Origin: an uncultured Eubacteriales bacterium
Lineage (GTDB): Bacteria; Bacillota; Clostridia; Oscillospirales; CAG-272
Reading direction: 5' to 3'
DNA length: 64,000 bases
NCBI GenBank assembly: GCA_934432675.1
Contig: CAKRYT010000001.1
Coordinates: 199,458-263,457, forward strand
Both the position numbers and the translations under genes were made by a program. Below, piece after piece: positions 41,797 through 50,686 of the stretch. Positions within the stretch are counted from its first letter, which is position 1. Each line of letters starts with the position of its first letter. Below the pieces are notes generated by a model. The model made no database searches, was not told the origin of the DNA, and saw only the letters and a list, made by a program, of their open reading frames with translations.

Positions 41797-42737
41797 AACG
41801 CTGCACCGTCGGCATCGACACCAGCAACTACACAACGTCGGTTGCCGTTGTGGATGAGGATCTGCAAATCGTCGCAAACCTGAAATATCCGTTGCCCGTA
41901 CGGCAGGGAGAGTGCGGTCTTCGGCAGTCCGACGCCGTCTTTGCCCATACCAAAAACCTGCCTTCCGCGTTCCGTGACCTCGCACCGTACCTCGCCGACT
42001 ATCAACCGGCGGCGATCGGCGTGTCTGCGAAACCGCGGAATCAGGAGGGCTCCTATATGCCGTGTTTCCTGACCGGCGTCGCCGCGGCAGAGGGCATTTC
42101 CGCCGTGGGGGGGCTACCTTGCTACCGTTTCTCCCACCAGTGCGGTCACATGATGGCGGCGACACTAGGGGCGGCAGGGGCGCGTATTCTCTCGGCACCG
42201 TTCGGTGCCTTTCACGTTTCCGGGGGGACGACGGAACTCGTGCGTGCCCGCTACACGGGTGATGGGTTTTCCTGCGAGGTGGTCGGTGGTTCGCGCGACC
42301 TCCACGCGGGTCAGGTCATTGACCGCATCGGTGTGTTGTTGGGGCTGACTTTTCCGGCAGGACCCGCGCTTGAAAAAATGGCAATGTGCTATGTGGGGAA
42401 GACGCACCGACACAAAGTGTCGCTCGACGGTTGCTATTGCCACTTGTCCGGGCTGGAAAACCTTGCAAAACATTTACTCGGCGAGACGGGAGATCCCGCC
42501 GCCGTTGCCGCATTCGTATTTGACTATATCGGTTCTTCGCTTGCCGGGATGACACAGGCGTATCTTACCGCTTTTGGCGACATGCCGATTCTGTACGCCG
42601 GCGGTGTTATGTCCAGCATTCTTTTGCAGAATCGCCTGCGGGGGTGTGCCGACGCACTTTTTGCTCCGCCTGCGCTCTCCGCTGACAACGCGGTCGGCGT
42701 GGCAGCACTGGCTGCCTACCGGGCGTTTGGCTTTTGA
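41793..42737 (+). CDS. Kae1/TsaD-like paralogue (peptidase M22-type ASKHA protein)
   Basis: 314 residues with an ASKHA fold: N-terminal IDTSNYTTSVAVV phosphate-1 motif, metal pair His115 and His119 in HQCGH, and C-terminal ADNAVGVAA. It resembles TsaD, the tRNA threonylcarbamoyltransferase subunit, but is shorter at the N-terminus than usual and sits between nusB and xseA, the place where many clostridia carry a second, divergent copy. Its own function is unknown; a bona fide TsaD should be elsewhere in the genome. Confidence 0.82.
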   Translation: MKRCTVGIDTSNYTTSVAVVDEDLQIVANLKYPLPVRQGECGLRQSDAVFAHTKNLPSAFRDLAPYLADYQPAAIGVSAKPRNQEGSYMPCFLTGVAAAEGISAVGGLPCYRFSHQCGHMMAATLGAAGARILSAPFGAFHVSGGTTELVRARYTGDGFSCEVVGGSRDLHAGQVIDRIGVLLGLTFPAGPALEKMAMCYVGKTHRHKVSLDGCYCHLSGLENLAKHLLGETGDPAAVAAFVFDYIGSSLAGMTQAYLTAFGDMPILYAGGVMSSILLQNRLRGCADALFAPPALSADNAVGVAALAAYRAFGF

Positions 42738-42792
42738 CTCAACTGTATTTGTTATTCGTTCGGAAAATCGTATGTGAGAGGGGGAGATACCT

Positions 42793-44016
42793 GTGGGAAT
42801 GATGCAGGAAGCCGTGACCGTCACGGCACTCAATCAATATATTGCTACCCTCATGTCCCGCGACGACATACTGTCCGGCATCGCCGTCCGCGGGGAGATC
42901 TCCAACTGCAAGCATCATACGTCCGGTCACCTCTATTTCTCCTTAAAGGACGACGAGGGCGTGCTGAAATGCGTCGCCTTTCGGTCTGCCGCATCCAAAC
43001 TGACCTTTGTCCCAAAGGACGGGATGAAAGTAATTGCATTCGGCTCGGTGAACGTCTATTCGCCGGCAGGGCAGTATCAACTCTACGTACAGCGGATGAT
43101 TCCGGATGGGAAGGGAGATCTCTTCGCCGCATTCGAACAGTTGAAAGCAAAACTGCAAGCAGAGGGGCTTTTTGATCCCGAAAGAAAAAAAGCAATACCG
43201 AAATTCCCGCAGACCGTCGGCGTCATCACGTCTTCAAGCGGTGCCGCCGTGGAGGATATTATCAATATCGTGACGCGGCGTTATCCTCTTGCCAAACTCA
43301 TTTTATATCCTGTAATGGTGCAGGGAGTGGAAGCACCGCCGGATCTCATCCGCGCCGTTCGCTATTTTGATGCGAACCCGACGGATGTCATCATCATCGG
43401 ACGCGGCGGCGGTTCTATGGAGGACCTTTGGTGCTTTAACGACGAAGGGCTGGCGCGGGCAATCGCCGATTGCCGTGTGCCCGTCATCTCGGCAGTGGGG
43501 CATGAGACGGATTTCACAATCTGCGATTTCGTCGCCGACCTGCGTGCACCGACCCCGTCTGCGGCGGCGGAACTTGCCGTCCCGGACAGGGGAGAACTTG
43601 CCGACAGGGTCTTCACCCTACGGCAAAAGGCGGCCGGTGCACTACGGTCCCGCGTGAGACTCGCCGAGACCCGCCTCGGCCGCTATGCGGATGCGGCGGT
43701 GATGAAGGACCCGCAACGGATCCTGTATCCGTACGTGACGGCACTCGCCGTCGGGGAAGAGAAACTCCGCCTGGCCGTACGGCAACGGACAGACAATGAG
43801 CATCACCGACTGTCCATACTCGCCGAGCGGTTGCAAGGATTAAGTCCACTCGCGGTTTTGGCGAGAGGATACGGTGCCGTCTCGGACGGTGCGGGTAACC
43901 TCATCAAACAGGCATCGGAACTGACGGCGGGTGCGACGGTGCATATCCGCTTCGCCGACGGCACGGCAGATGCACAAATCACCCATGTGACGGAGGATAT
44001 ATCGCATGAAAAATGA
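42793..44016 (+). CDS. xseA: exodeoxyribonuclease VII large subunit
   Basis: 407 residues: N-terminal OB domain (VRGEISNCKHHTSGHLYFSL), then the nuclease domain with GRGGGSMEDLWCFND and HETDFTICDFVADLRAPTPS (split at DFTI), and a C-terminal helical part. With XseB it degrades single-stranded DNA. GTG 42793 lies about six bases after GGGGGAGA; ATG at 42799 or 42802 are alternatives. Confidence 0.96.
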   Translation: MGMMQEAVTVTALNQYIATLMSRDDILSGIAVRGEISNCKHHTSGHLYFSLKDDEGVLKCVAFRSAASKLTFVPKDGMKVIAFGSVNVYSPAGQYQLYVQRMIPDGKGDLFAAFEQLKAKLQAEGLFDPERKKAIPKFPQTVGVITSSSGAAVEDIINIVTRRYPLAKLILYPVMVQGVEAPPDLIRAVRYFDANPTDVIIIGRGGGSMEDLWCFNDEGLARAIADCRVPVISAVGHETDFTICDFVADLRAPTPSAAAELAVPDRGELADRVFTLRQKAAGALRSRVRLAETRLGRYADAAVMKDPQRILYPYVTALAVGEEKLRLAVRQRTDNEHHRLSILAERLQGLSPLAVLARGYGAVSDGAGNLIKQASELTAGATVHIRFADGTADAQITHVTEDISHEK

Positions 44017-44200
44017 AAATTTTGAAGAGGCAATGAATGAACTCGACGCCATCGTTAAGCGTCTTGAAAGCGGAGCAGGCACCCTCGATGAGGCACTCAA
44101 AGATTTCGAGCGGGCGACGGCATTGGTGCGTTTCTGCAACGAACAACTGACCTCCGCCGAAAAGAAAATCGAAATACTGACCGGAAAGGAAACCGTATGA
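44006..44200 (+). CDS. xseB: exodeoxyribonuclease VII small subunit
   Basis: 64 residues, two helices (FEEAMNELDAIVKRLESG, LDEALKDFERATALV). Overlaps xseA by 11 bases and ispA by four. Confidence 0.95.
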   Translation: MKNENFEEAMNELDAIVKRLESGAGTLDEALKDFERATALVRFCNEQLTSAEKKIEILTGKETV

Positions 44201-45075
44201 AAGCCACACAAGACGAAATTACCGTTTGGGCAAAAAAACTGGACGCTTTTCTCGACGAGCGTCTTTCGTGCGCGTCGGAGGATGCACACCGTGTCTGGGA
44301 TGCCATGCGCTATTCGACCCTCGGTGCCGGGAAGAGAATCCGTCCCTACCTGACGATGAAGGTCTGCGAGATTCTCGGCGGTGATGCGGACACGGCACGT
44401 TGGTTTGGGGCGGCATTGGAGCTCGTACACACCTACTCACTCATTCACGACGATCTGCCCTGTATGGACAACGATGATTTTCGTCGCGGTCGCCTGACCT
44501 GTCACAAAATGTTTGACGAGGCAACGGCAGTTCTCGCGGGCGATGCTCTCCTGACCTACGCTTTTGAGGTTATCACGGGTGCTCCCGCCGAAGATTGGCA
44601 GAAAGTCGAGGCAACGCGCATTCTTGCCTCCCACGCAGGTGCCAATCAAATGATTTGCGGGCAGATTATGGATTTGACTGCCGAAAATCACACCATTTCT
44701 TTTGAAAAACTGAAAAGGATGTACGCGGCCAAGACTGGCGCGCTCATGACCGCCGCGGTCGAACTCGGCTGTGTGGCGGCGAAATGCACCGACAACGCGA
44801 CGCGTGACGCCTTCAAAACCTATGCTGCCAACATCGGGATGACCTTCCAGATCGTCGACGATCTCCTGGACGTTTTCGGGGATGTTACACTGGGCAAGCC
44901 GATCGGCAGTGACGAAAAGAACGGAAAGAATACCTATCTGACATTTGCGTCGCCCGACAGGGCAGAGCAGGATGCAAAGCAACTGACGCTCGAAGCAAAG
45001 GAAGCCATTGCCGGGATTCCTGGGACGGCACCGCTCGCGCAATTCGCGGACAAACTCCTCACGCGTAAAAAGTAA
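44197..45075 (+). CDS. ispA: polyprenyl synthetase (farnesyl diphosphate synthase type)
   Basis: 292 residues; first aspartate-rich motif DDLPCMDNDD (85-94) and the second VDDLLDVFGD near residue 226. Builds the C15 (or geranylgeranyl) diphosphate from IPP and DMAPP, downstream of IspE in the same pathway. Classic neighbour of xseB in Firmicutes. Confidence 0.94.
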   Translation: MKATQDEITVWAKKLDAFLDERLSCASEDAHRVWDAMRYSTLGAGKRIRPYLTMKVCEILGGDADTARWFGAALELVHTYSLIHDDLPCMDNDDFRRGRLTCHKMFDEATAVLAGDALLTYAFEVITGAPAEDWQKVEATRILASHAGANQMICGQIMDLTAENHTISFEKLKRMYAAKTGALMTAAVELGCVAAKCTDNATRDAFKTYAANIGMTFQIVDDLLDVFGDVTLGKPIGSDEKNGKNTYLTFASPDRAEQDAKQLTLEAKEAIAGIPGTAPLAQFADKLLTRKK

Positions 45076-45800
45076 TGCGCTTGGATGTCCTTTTGTCGTC
45101 GCACGGTCTGGCCAGAAGCCGCACGGAAGCGCAGGGATTGATTCGTTCGGGAAACGTGCGGGTGGGCGGTTGCGTCAGCACACAATGCTCTATGCAGGTA
45201 CCCGAGGATGCGGATGTGGAAGTGACGCGCGATTGCCGCTACGTAAGCCGCGGCGGCATGAAACTGGAAGCGGCTCTGGACGCCTTTTCACTGGATCCGG
45301 CGGGGCAGGTGTGCATGGATATCGGCGCGTCGACCGGTGGGTTTACGGATTGCCTGTTACAGCACGGCGCGAGATGCGTGTATGCCGTGGAGAACGGGCA
45401 TGGACAATTGGCACCGGTCCTCGTAGATAATCCGCGTGTGCATAGTTACGAGCATTACCATGCCAAAAATCTGTCTGCCGCGGATTTTCCAGAATTACCG
45501 ACGTTTTACACGATGGACGTATCGTTTATTTCGCAAACCCTGCTGCTACCGGCGATCGCCGCCATGATGCCGCGTAGCGCACGGTTGGTCTCTCTCATCA
45601 AACCGCAGTTTGAGGCGGGGCGCGCGTATATCGGCACGCATGGGGTCGTTCGGAGCGAGGAGGGGCGCAGGTTGGCCTGCGAGCGTGTTCTGACTGCCGC
45701 GAGGGGGCTTTCGCTTTCGTACGGAGATGTCATACCGTCACCTATCAAGGGCGGCGACGGCAACAGGGAATACCTTGTTTGTTTCACGAAGGAACAGTGA
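45075..45800 (+). CDS. tlyA: TlyA family 16S/23S rRNA 2'-O-methyltransferase
   Basis: 241 residues: N-terminal S4 RNA-binding domain (LDVLLSSHGLARSRTEAQGLI) and a FtsJ-like methyltransferase domain (SRGGMKLEAAL, then CMDIGASTGGFTDCLLQ). Start overlaps the ispA stop by one base (TAATG). Confidence 0.94.
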   Translation: MRLDVLLSSHGLARSRTEAQGLIRSGNVRVGGCVSTQCSMQVPEDADVEVTRDCRYVSRGGMKLEAALDAFSLDPAGQVCMDIGASTGGFTDCLLQHGARCVYAVENGHGQLAPVLVDNPRVHSYEHYHAKNLSAADFPELPTFYTMDVSFISQTLLLPAIAAMMPRSARLVSLIKPQFEAGRAYIGTHGVVRSEEGRRLACERVLTAARGLSLSYGDVIPSPIKGGDGNREYLVCFTKEQ

Positions 45801-45801
45801 T

Positions 45802-46671
45802 ATGGAATCTATCTGCCGCATTTATCTGCAAGTCAATTTTCAAAAGGAACACGCCGCGGAAGTCGCCGCACAGGTCGCCGGTATTTTAGCGGATGCGGGC
45901 GCGACGGTTTACGCCGACGATGCCTCCTCTCGGCGTATATCCTGCAAAGGCGTTGTGCAGACGCAGGAAATACCGCCCGATACGCAGGCAATCCTCGTCG
46001 TCGGCGGCGACGGGTCGATCCTCGATATTGCGCCCGTGGCTATGGAGCGTGATCTGCCGCTCCTTGGTGTCAATCTCGGTCGTCTCGGCTACCTGGCGGA
46101 GGTGGCAAAAGGCGATATCGCCCTGCTGACGCGCCTGGCGAGCGGGAATTATACTTTGTCGGAGCGCATGACGCTCTCGCCTGCAATCGTGCGGGGCGAC
46201 GGCGCAAACATATTGCCGGAAATCGCTTTCAATGAAGTGGCGATAACGCATGAGAATAATCTTGGGCTTTGTGACTTGCTCCTCACGGACTCCGACGGAA
46301 ACCGTATCCGGTATCGGGGGGACGGGCTGGTCATTGCGACCCCTTCGGGTTCTACCGCCTATTCTTTTTCCTGCGGGGGCCCGGTCATGCACCCCGATCT
46401 CTCCGCCATCTGTGTGACGCCGATTTGTCCGCACTCTTTTTTCAACCGTTCCATGATTCTGTCCGGCGATACGGAGGTCACGGTGGAATGCGGCGGAACT
46501 TCGGCCAAGTCATACGTCTCTCTTGACGGGAGAAATACCTACCTGCTGCACAGCGGTGAAAAGATATGCGTGCGTCGCAGTGATAGAAGATTGAAAATGA
46601 TTACATTTGAGAAACACGGCATGATGAACACCCTGCGTGAGAAAATGCAGGAAGCCGAATTAAAAGATTGA
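45802..46671 (+). CDS. nadK: NAD kinase
   Basis: 289 residues, GGDGS at 68-72, then GRLGYLAEV and the substrate-binding stretch RYRGDGLVIATPSGSTAYS. Phosphorylates NAD to NADP. The upstream ATG in tlyA is ignored; ATG 45802 follows AAGGAACAG. Confidence 0.95.
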   Translation: MESICRIYLQVNFQKEHAAEVAAQVAGILADAGATVYADDASSRRISCKGVVQTQEIPPDTQAILVVGGDGSILDIAPVAMERDLPLLGVNLGRLGYLAEVAKGDIALLTRLASGNYTLSERMTLSPAIVRGDGANILPEIAFNEVAITHENNLGLCDLLLTDSDGNRIRYRGDGLVIATPSGSTAYSFSCGGPVMHPDLSAICVTPICPHSFFNRSMILSGDTEVTVECGGTSAKSYVSLDGRNTYLLHSGEKICVRRSDRRLKMITFEKHGMMNTLREKMQEAELKD

Positions 46672-46679
46672 GGTGCGAC

Positions 46680-47132
46680 ATGAAAAACGCGCGACTGGAA
46701 GCGATTTTAGAGATCATTGCCAACGAGGATATAGACACGCAGGAGATGCTCCTCGACCGTTTGCAGGCACGTGGATTCCGCGCAACACAAGCGACGGTGT
46801 CCCGTGACATCCGCGAACTCCAACTCGTCAAGAGCATGACTTCAAAGGGCAACTATCGGTACGCACCGAGCACAAAACCGGTGACTATGCCTTTGAAGTT
46901 TTCTTCGGCACTAACGGATTCGGTCATTCGTATTGATGTGGGTGGAAATATTCTCGTGGTACACACGTATCCCGGGATGGCGAACGCCGTCGCCGCTTGC
47001 CTCGACTCCATGAAACACGAAGGGGTGCTCGGTTGTGTAGCCGGGGATGATACGATTCTCGTGGTGGCATCTGATACCGAAACCGCCTCCCGCCTATCTG
47101 ACAGCATCCGCCAAGCTCTCAATCAACTATAA
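46680..47132 (+). CDS. argR: arginine repressor ArgR
   Basis: 150 residues with an N-terminal winged helix (MLLDRLQARGFRATQATVSR, RDIRELQL) and a C-terminal arginine-binding oligomerisation domain (LGCVAGDDTILVVA). Start ATG 46680 behind GAGGTG is preferred to a TTG four codons earlier. Conserved neighbour of recN. Confidence 0.95.
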   Translation: MKNARLEAILEIIANEDIDTQEMLLDRLQARGFRATQATVSRDIRELQLVKSMTSKGNYRYAPSTKPVTMPLKFSSALTDSVIRIDVGGNILVVHTYPGMANAVAACLDSMKHEGVLGCVAGDDTILVVASDTETASRLSDSIRQALNQL

Positions 47133-47144
47133 CGAGTAACGACT

Positions 47145-48839
47145 ATGCTGAAAACACTTCACATTCGGAACATAGCATTGATCCGCGAATTGGAATTGGA
47201 CTTCGGGCGTGGGTTTCAGGTCCTGACGGGTGAGACAGGGGCGGGTAAATCAATTTTGATCGATAGCATCGCGCTCCTTACCGGTACCCGTGCCGATCGC
47301 GGTATGATCAGGACAGGGGAGAGCGCGGCGAGCGTTTCCGGTCTTTTCGGTCAATTGTCGCCGCGGTCGATCGCGGCACTGAACGAGATGGATATTCACC
47401 CGGATGCCGACGGGAATATTCTGATTCAGCGTACGCTTTCCTCCGATGGGAAAGGAAAATGTAAGGTCAACGGCGAGTTCGTAACGCTCGGAGCCTTACG
47501 TGATATTTCAAAGTATTTAATAGATATTCACGGGCAGAGCGACACGATGGCACTCTATGACGCGGATACCTACATTCGGATACTGGACGCCTTTGCCGGC
47601 GTGACGCAGGATGCCGGAGCGTACGGTGAGGCTTACAGTGCGTACGATGCGTACAGACGTGAGATGGACGAGATCCTGCGTGGGGAGGCAGAGCGGGCGA
47701 GAACGATCGAAATGCTCACTTTCCAGATTGCCGACATCGATGCGGTATCACCGGAAATCGGCGAGGATGAGGAACTCGCAGAGCGCGAGGCCCGGATTAA
47801 AAACCGTGAACGCATCTATCGCCAGTCTCAATTCGTGTGGCGTGCGCTGAAAGGCGGAGAGCGCGGTAACGTTGCGATGCTCCTCGACCGTTCCGTCGCC
47901 GCCGTGGAATCTCTCCTGGATGCTCTTCCGTCCCTGGAAAGCGCGATCGCGGAATTGCGGGATTGTCAATATCGGCTGGACGATGTCGCGGAGCAGATGC
48001 TCGATCTGACCTCGGATGACGAGGGTGACCCCGCACATATTATCAACGAGACAGAGGAACGACTGGCAGCCATTGCACGACTCAAAAAAAAGTACGGTCC
48101 GACAATTGAAGAGATACTCGCCTATCGTGCCACCGCCGCAGCAAGACTGGAAAAGTTGCAGAACTCCGACGGACGTCTTTTGGAGCTGAAAGACCTTTTA
48201 CGGGGGGCGACCGAGAAGGCAACGGCACTCGCCGGGGTCCTCCATGATAAACGCTGTGCCGCCGGGGCGGAGCTTTCGCGCCGTGTGGTGGAGACGCTCG
48301 TTTTCCTGGACATGCCCAAAGTAACTTTCCGTGTGGATATTGCGGCCGTGCGGAACGCGGCAGGGGGATTTGAACTCTCGCCGACGGGGTATGACCGCGT
48401 GGACTTTTTGATTTCCGCAAACAGCGGGGAGAATATGCAGTCGCTCTCGATGGTGGCATCCGGCGGGGAACTTGCGCGCATGATGCTCGCCCTTAAAAGC
48501 GTTGAAAACAGTATGGATGAATCGACGGCAATGGTTTTTGATGAGATCGATACGGGTGTCTCCGGCAAAACGGCGAGGAAAATCGGTCTCAAACTGCTGG
48601 AACTCTCCGCACACACGCAGATCTTCTGCGTAACCCATTCTGCCCAGATCGCATCCCTTGCGGATGATCATTTGCTCATCGCAAAATCCGAACATGACGG
48701 GCGCACAGTCACCGAAGTGACCGCGCTTGACGAGGAGGGGCGGATCAGTGAACTCTCCCGTATTCTCGGCGGCATCCACGTTACCGAGGCACAACGACAG
48801 GCGGCTGTTGACATGCGCCGCGAGCGGCGTGAACTCTGA
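47145..48839 (+). CDS. recN: DNA repair protein RecN
   Basis: 564-residue SMC-like ATPase. Walker A GETGAGKS at 29-36; signature region VASGGELARMMLALK and Walker B TAMVFDEIDTGVSG near residue 463-476; coiled coil between them. Acts early in double-strand break repair. Confidence 0.96.
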   Translation: MLKTLHIRNIALIRELELDFGRGFQVLTGETGAGKSILIDSIALLTGTRADRGMIRTGESAASVSGLFGQLSPRSIAALNEMDIHPDADGNILIQRTLSSDGKGKCKVNGEFVTLGALRDISKYLIDIHGQSDTMALYDADTYIRILDAFAGVTQDAGAYGEAYSAYDAYRREMDEILRGEAERARTIEMLTFQIADIDAVSPEIGEDEELAEREARIKNRERIYRQSQFVWRALKGGERGNVAMLLDRSVAAVESLLDALPSLESAIAELRDCQYRLDDVAEQMLDLTSDDEGDPAHIINETEERLAAIARLKKKYGPTIEEILAYRATAAARLEKLQNSDGRLLELKDLLRGATEKATALAGVLHDKRCAAGAELSRRVVETLVFLDMPKVTFRVDIAAVRNAAGGFELSPTGYDRVDFLISANSGENMQSLSMVASGGELARMMLALKSVENSMDESTAMVFDEIDTGVSGKTARKIGLKLLELSAHTQIFCVTHSAQIASLADDHLLIAKSEHDGRTVTEVTALDEEGRISELSRILGGIHVTEAQRQAAVDMRRERREL

Positions 48840-48895
48840 CGCATGATTTTCTCCTTTGCATCGTAGAGTAATATATACGGGCAAAGGGGGCAACT

Positions 48896-49795
48896 ATGGA
48901 GACGGCATTTCTCGCAGCCATTCAATCCTTACGCGGCATTCGTTGCGATCGTGACTACCCCGCCGCGAGGTTGACGACTTTTCGCATCGGGGGATGCATC
49001 CGCTATGTCATTTACCCCGAATCAACCGAGATAATGTGTGGGCTCCTCCGTCTTCTTACGAGGGAGACTGTGCCTTTTCGCGTGGTCGGCTACGGGTCAA
49101 ATATCCTCGCCGCAGATGAGGGATATCCCGGGGCATGGGTAATGACGAAACAGTGCAACGGCGTTCGGTTTCTCGGTACGCAAGTGGAGGCGGACTGCGG
49201 TGTTCCTCTTCACACGCTCATTGACTGCGCTGCTTCACACGGGCTCGGCGGCATTGAAAACCTGTACGGTATCCCCGGCAGCCTCGGCGGTGCCGTCGTC
49301 ATGAACGCCGGTGCCTACGGCGTTTCGATCGCGGATGCGGTCACTGCCGTGCGGGCATGGGATCTGTGGCGAGGTGTGACCGTGTCCGTACCGTTTCACG
49401 ATTGCGGTTTCGGTTACCGTACCGGCATTTTTCAGTCACGACGGTATGTTGTCCTGTCGGTCACGCTCCGCCTGACGCCATCGAGGGAAGACATTATCCG
49501 CGCAACCATGCGGAGCATTACGGTGCGCCGTGCATCCACACAACCCCTCGATTTACCGAGTGCGGGCAGCGTTTTCCGTCGCCCGGTCGGTGCATTCGCG
49601 GCAAAACTCATTGAGGAGGCGGGACTCCGCGGTTACGCCATCGGTGGTGCCCGCGTCTCCGATAAACATTGCGGCTTTTTTGTCAATACGGGTGCGGCCA
49701 CGGCACGCGAAGTGCGAAGTCTCGTTTCACTGGTGCAGGACCGCGTCCTCTCCCTGAGCGGGATTTATTTGATACCGGAAATTATGATGGAGTAA
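48896..49795 (+). CDS. murB: UDP-N-acetylmuramate dehydrogenase
   Basis: 299 residues, FAD-dependent second step of peptidoglycan precursor synthesis. FAD-binding GYGSNILAADEGYPG and IPGSLGGAVVMNAGAYG are present, and the catalytic serine lies in AGSVFRRP near residue 221. AAAGGGGG precedes ATG 48896. whiA follows four bases later. Confidence 0.95.
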   Translation: METAFLAAIQSLRGIRCDRDYPAARLTTFRIGGCIRYVIYPESTEIMCGLLRLLTRETVPFRVVGYGSNILAADEGYPGAWVMTKQCNGVRFLGTQVEADCGVPLHTLIDCAASHGLGGIENLYGIPGSLGGAVVMNAGAYGVSIADAVTAVRAWDLWRGVTVSVPFHDCGFGYRTGIFQSRRYVVLSVTLRLTPSREDIIRATMRSITVRRASTQPLDLPSAGSVFRRPVGAFAAKLIEEAGLRGYAIGGARVSDKHCGFFVNTGAATAREVRSLVSLVQDRVLSLSGIYLIPEIMME

Positions 49796-49799
49796 AGGT

Positions 49800-50675
49800 A
49801 TGTCTTACACGCAGGAGATACGGAAAGCAATCACCGCCGACCAACCGCGCGAGTTATGCTGTGCGCGGTCGGCCCTGATCGGTATGATGCTGCCGTCTGC
49901 CCGGCGTGAAGACGACAAGACCGTGTTTGATCTTGTCGGTGACGTTACGACGTACGCCGTGTCCTTGATTGAGCGGGTGTATCACACCGCGGCCACGGTG
50001 CGTAACCGGCGCGGCGGGGGAGGTGCCCGCAGCGTTCGTTTTGCCTCCAAGGCGGCGGACAAGCTGCTCACGGAGGCAGACCGCGACGATTTTGTCGTGG
50101 CGGACCGTTTCAAATGCCCAGCGTGTTCGCAGTCCTTTTTTCGCGGTTTGTTCTTATCCTGCGGTATGATGTGTGAGCCGCAACGGGAACTGCGCATGGA
50201 GTTTACCGTTGCCCACCGTGCCGGCGTTTTACAGAGTGCGTTCCAGACAGCGGGGCTCTCACCCCTGACGACGGCGCGTGGCAACCGTACGGTGCTGTAT
50301 TTCCGCGCAGGTCCGAGCCTCATGGACTTACTCGGGCAGATGCAACTGCTTGATACGATGTATGAACTTTCCGACATATTGATCATCCGGGATTTGAAAA
50401 ATCAGGAGACACGCTCGACAAATTGCATCGTGAAGAATCTCCGGTCTTCTTCTGCCGCCAGGGCAGAGCAACTTGCGACGGTACGCAGACTGCTGGACAA
50501 GAACTTACTTTCCGGTCTTTCGGACGATTTGCGTCGCACGGCACTGTTACTGCTCGAAAACGCGGATGACAGCCTCGCGGGGCTCGCCATGAAGTCCAAT
50601 CCCCCCGTAACGAAATCGGGGATCTACCACCGGTTGCTCAAAATCATGGAATACGCAAAAGAAATGCAAGTATAA
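49800..50675 (+). CDS. whiA: WhiA family protein
   Basis: 291 residues: N-terminal LAGLIDADG-like fold preceded by helices, and a C-terminal helix-turn-helix ending in SGIYHRLLKIMEYAKEM. In Firmicutes WhiA affects cell division and chromosome segregation. The usual rapZ-yvcK pair between murB and whiA is absent here. Confidence 0.93.
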   Translation: MSYTQEIRKAITADQPRELCCARSALIGMMLPSARREDDKTVFDLVGDVTTYAVSLIERVYHTAATVRNRRGGGGARSVRFASKAADKLLTEADRDDFVVADRFKCPACSQSFFRGLFLSCGMMCEPQRELRMEFTVAHRAGVLQSAFQTAGLSPLTTARGNRTVLYFRAGPSLMDLLGQMQLLDTMYELSDILIIRDLKNQETRSTNCIVKNLRSSSAARAEQLATVRRLLDKNLLSGLSDDLRRTALLLLENADDSLAGLAMKSNPPVTKSGIYHRLLKIMEYAKEMQV

Positions 50676-50686
50676 AGGTAAACAGT

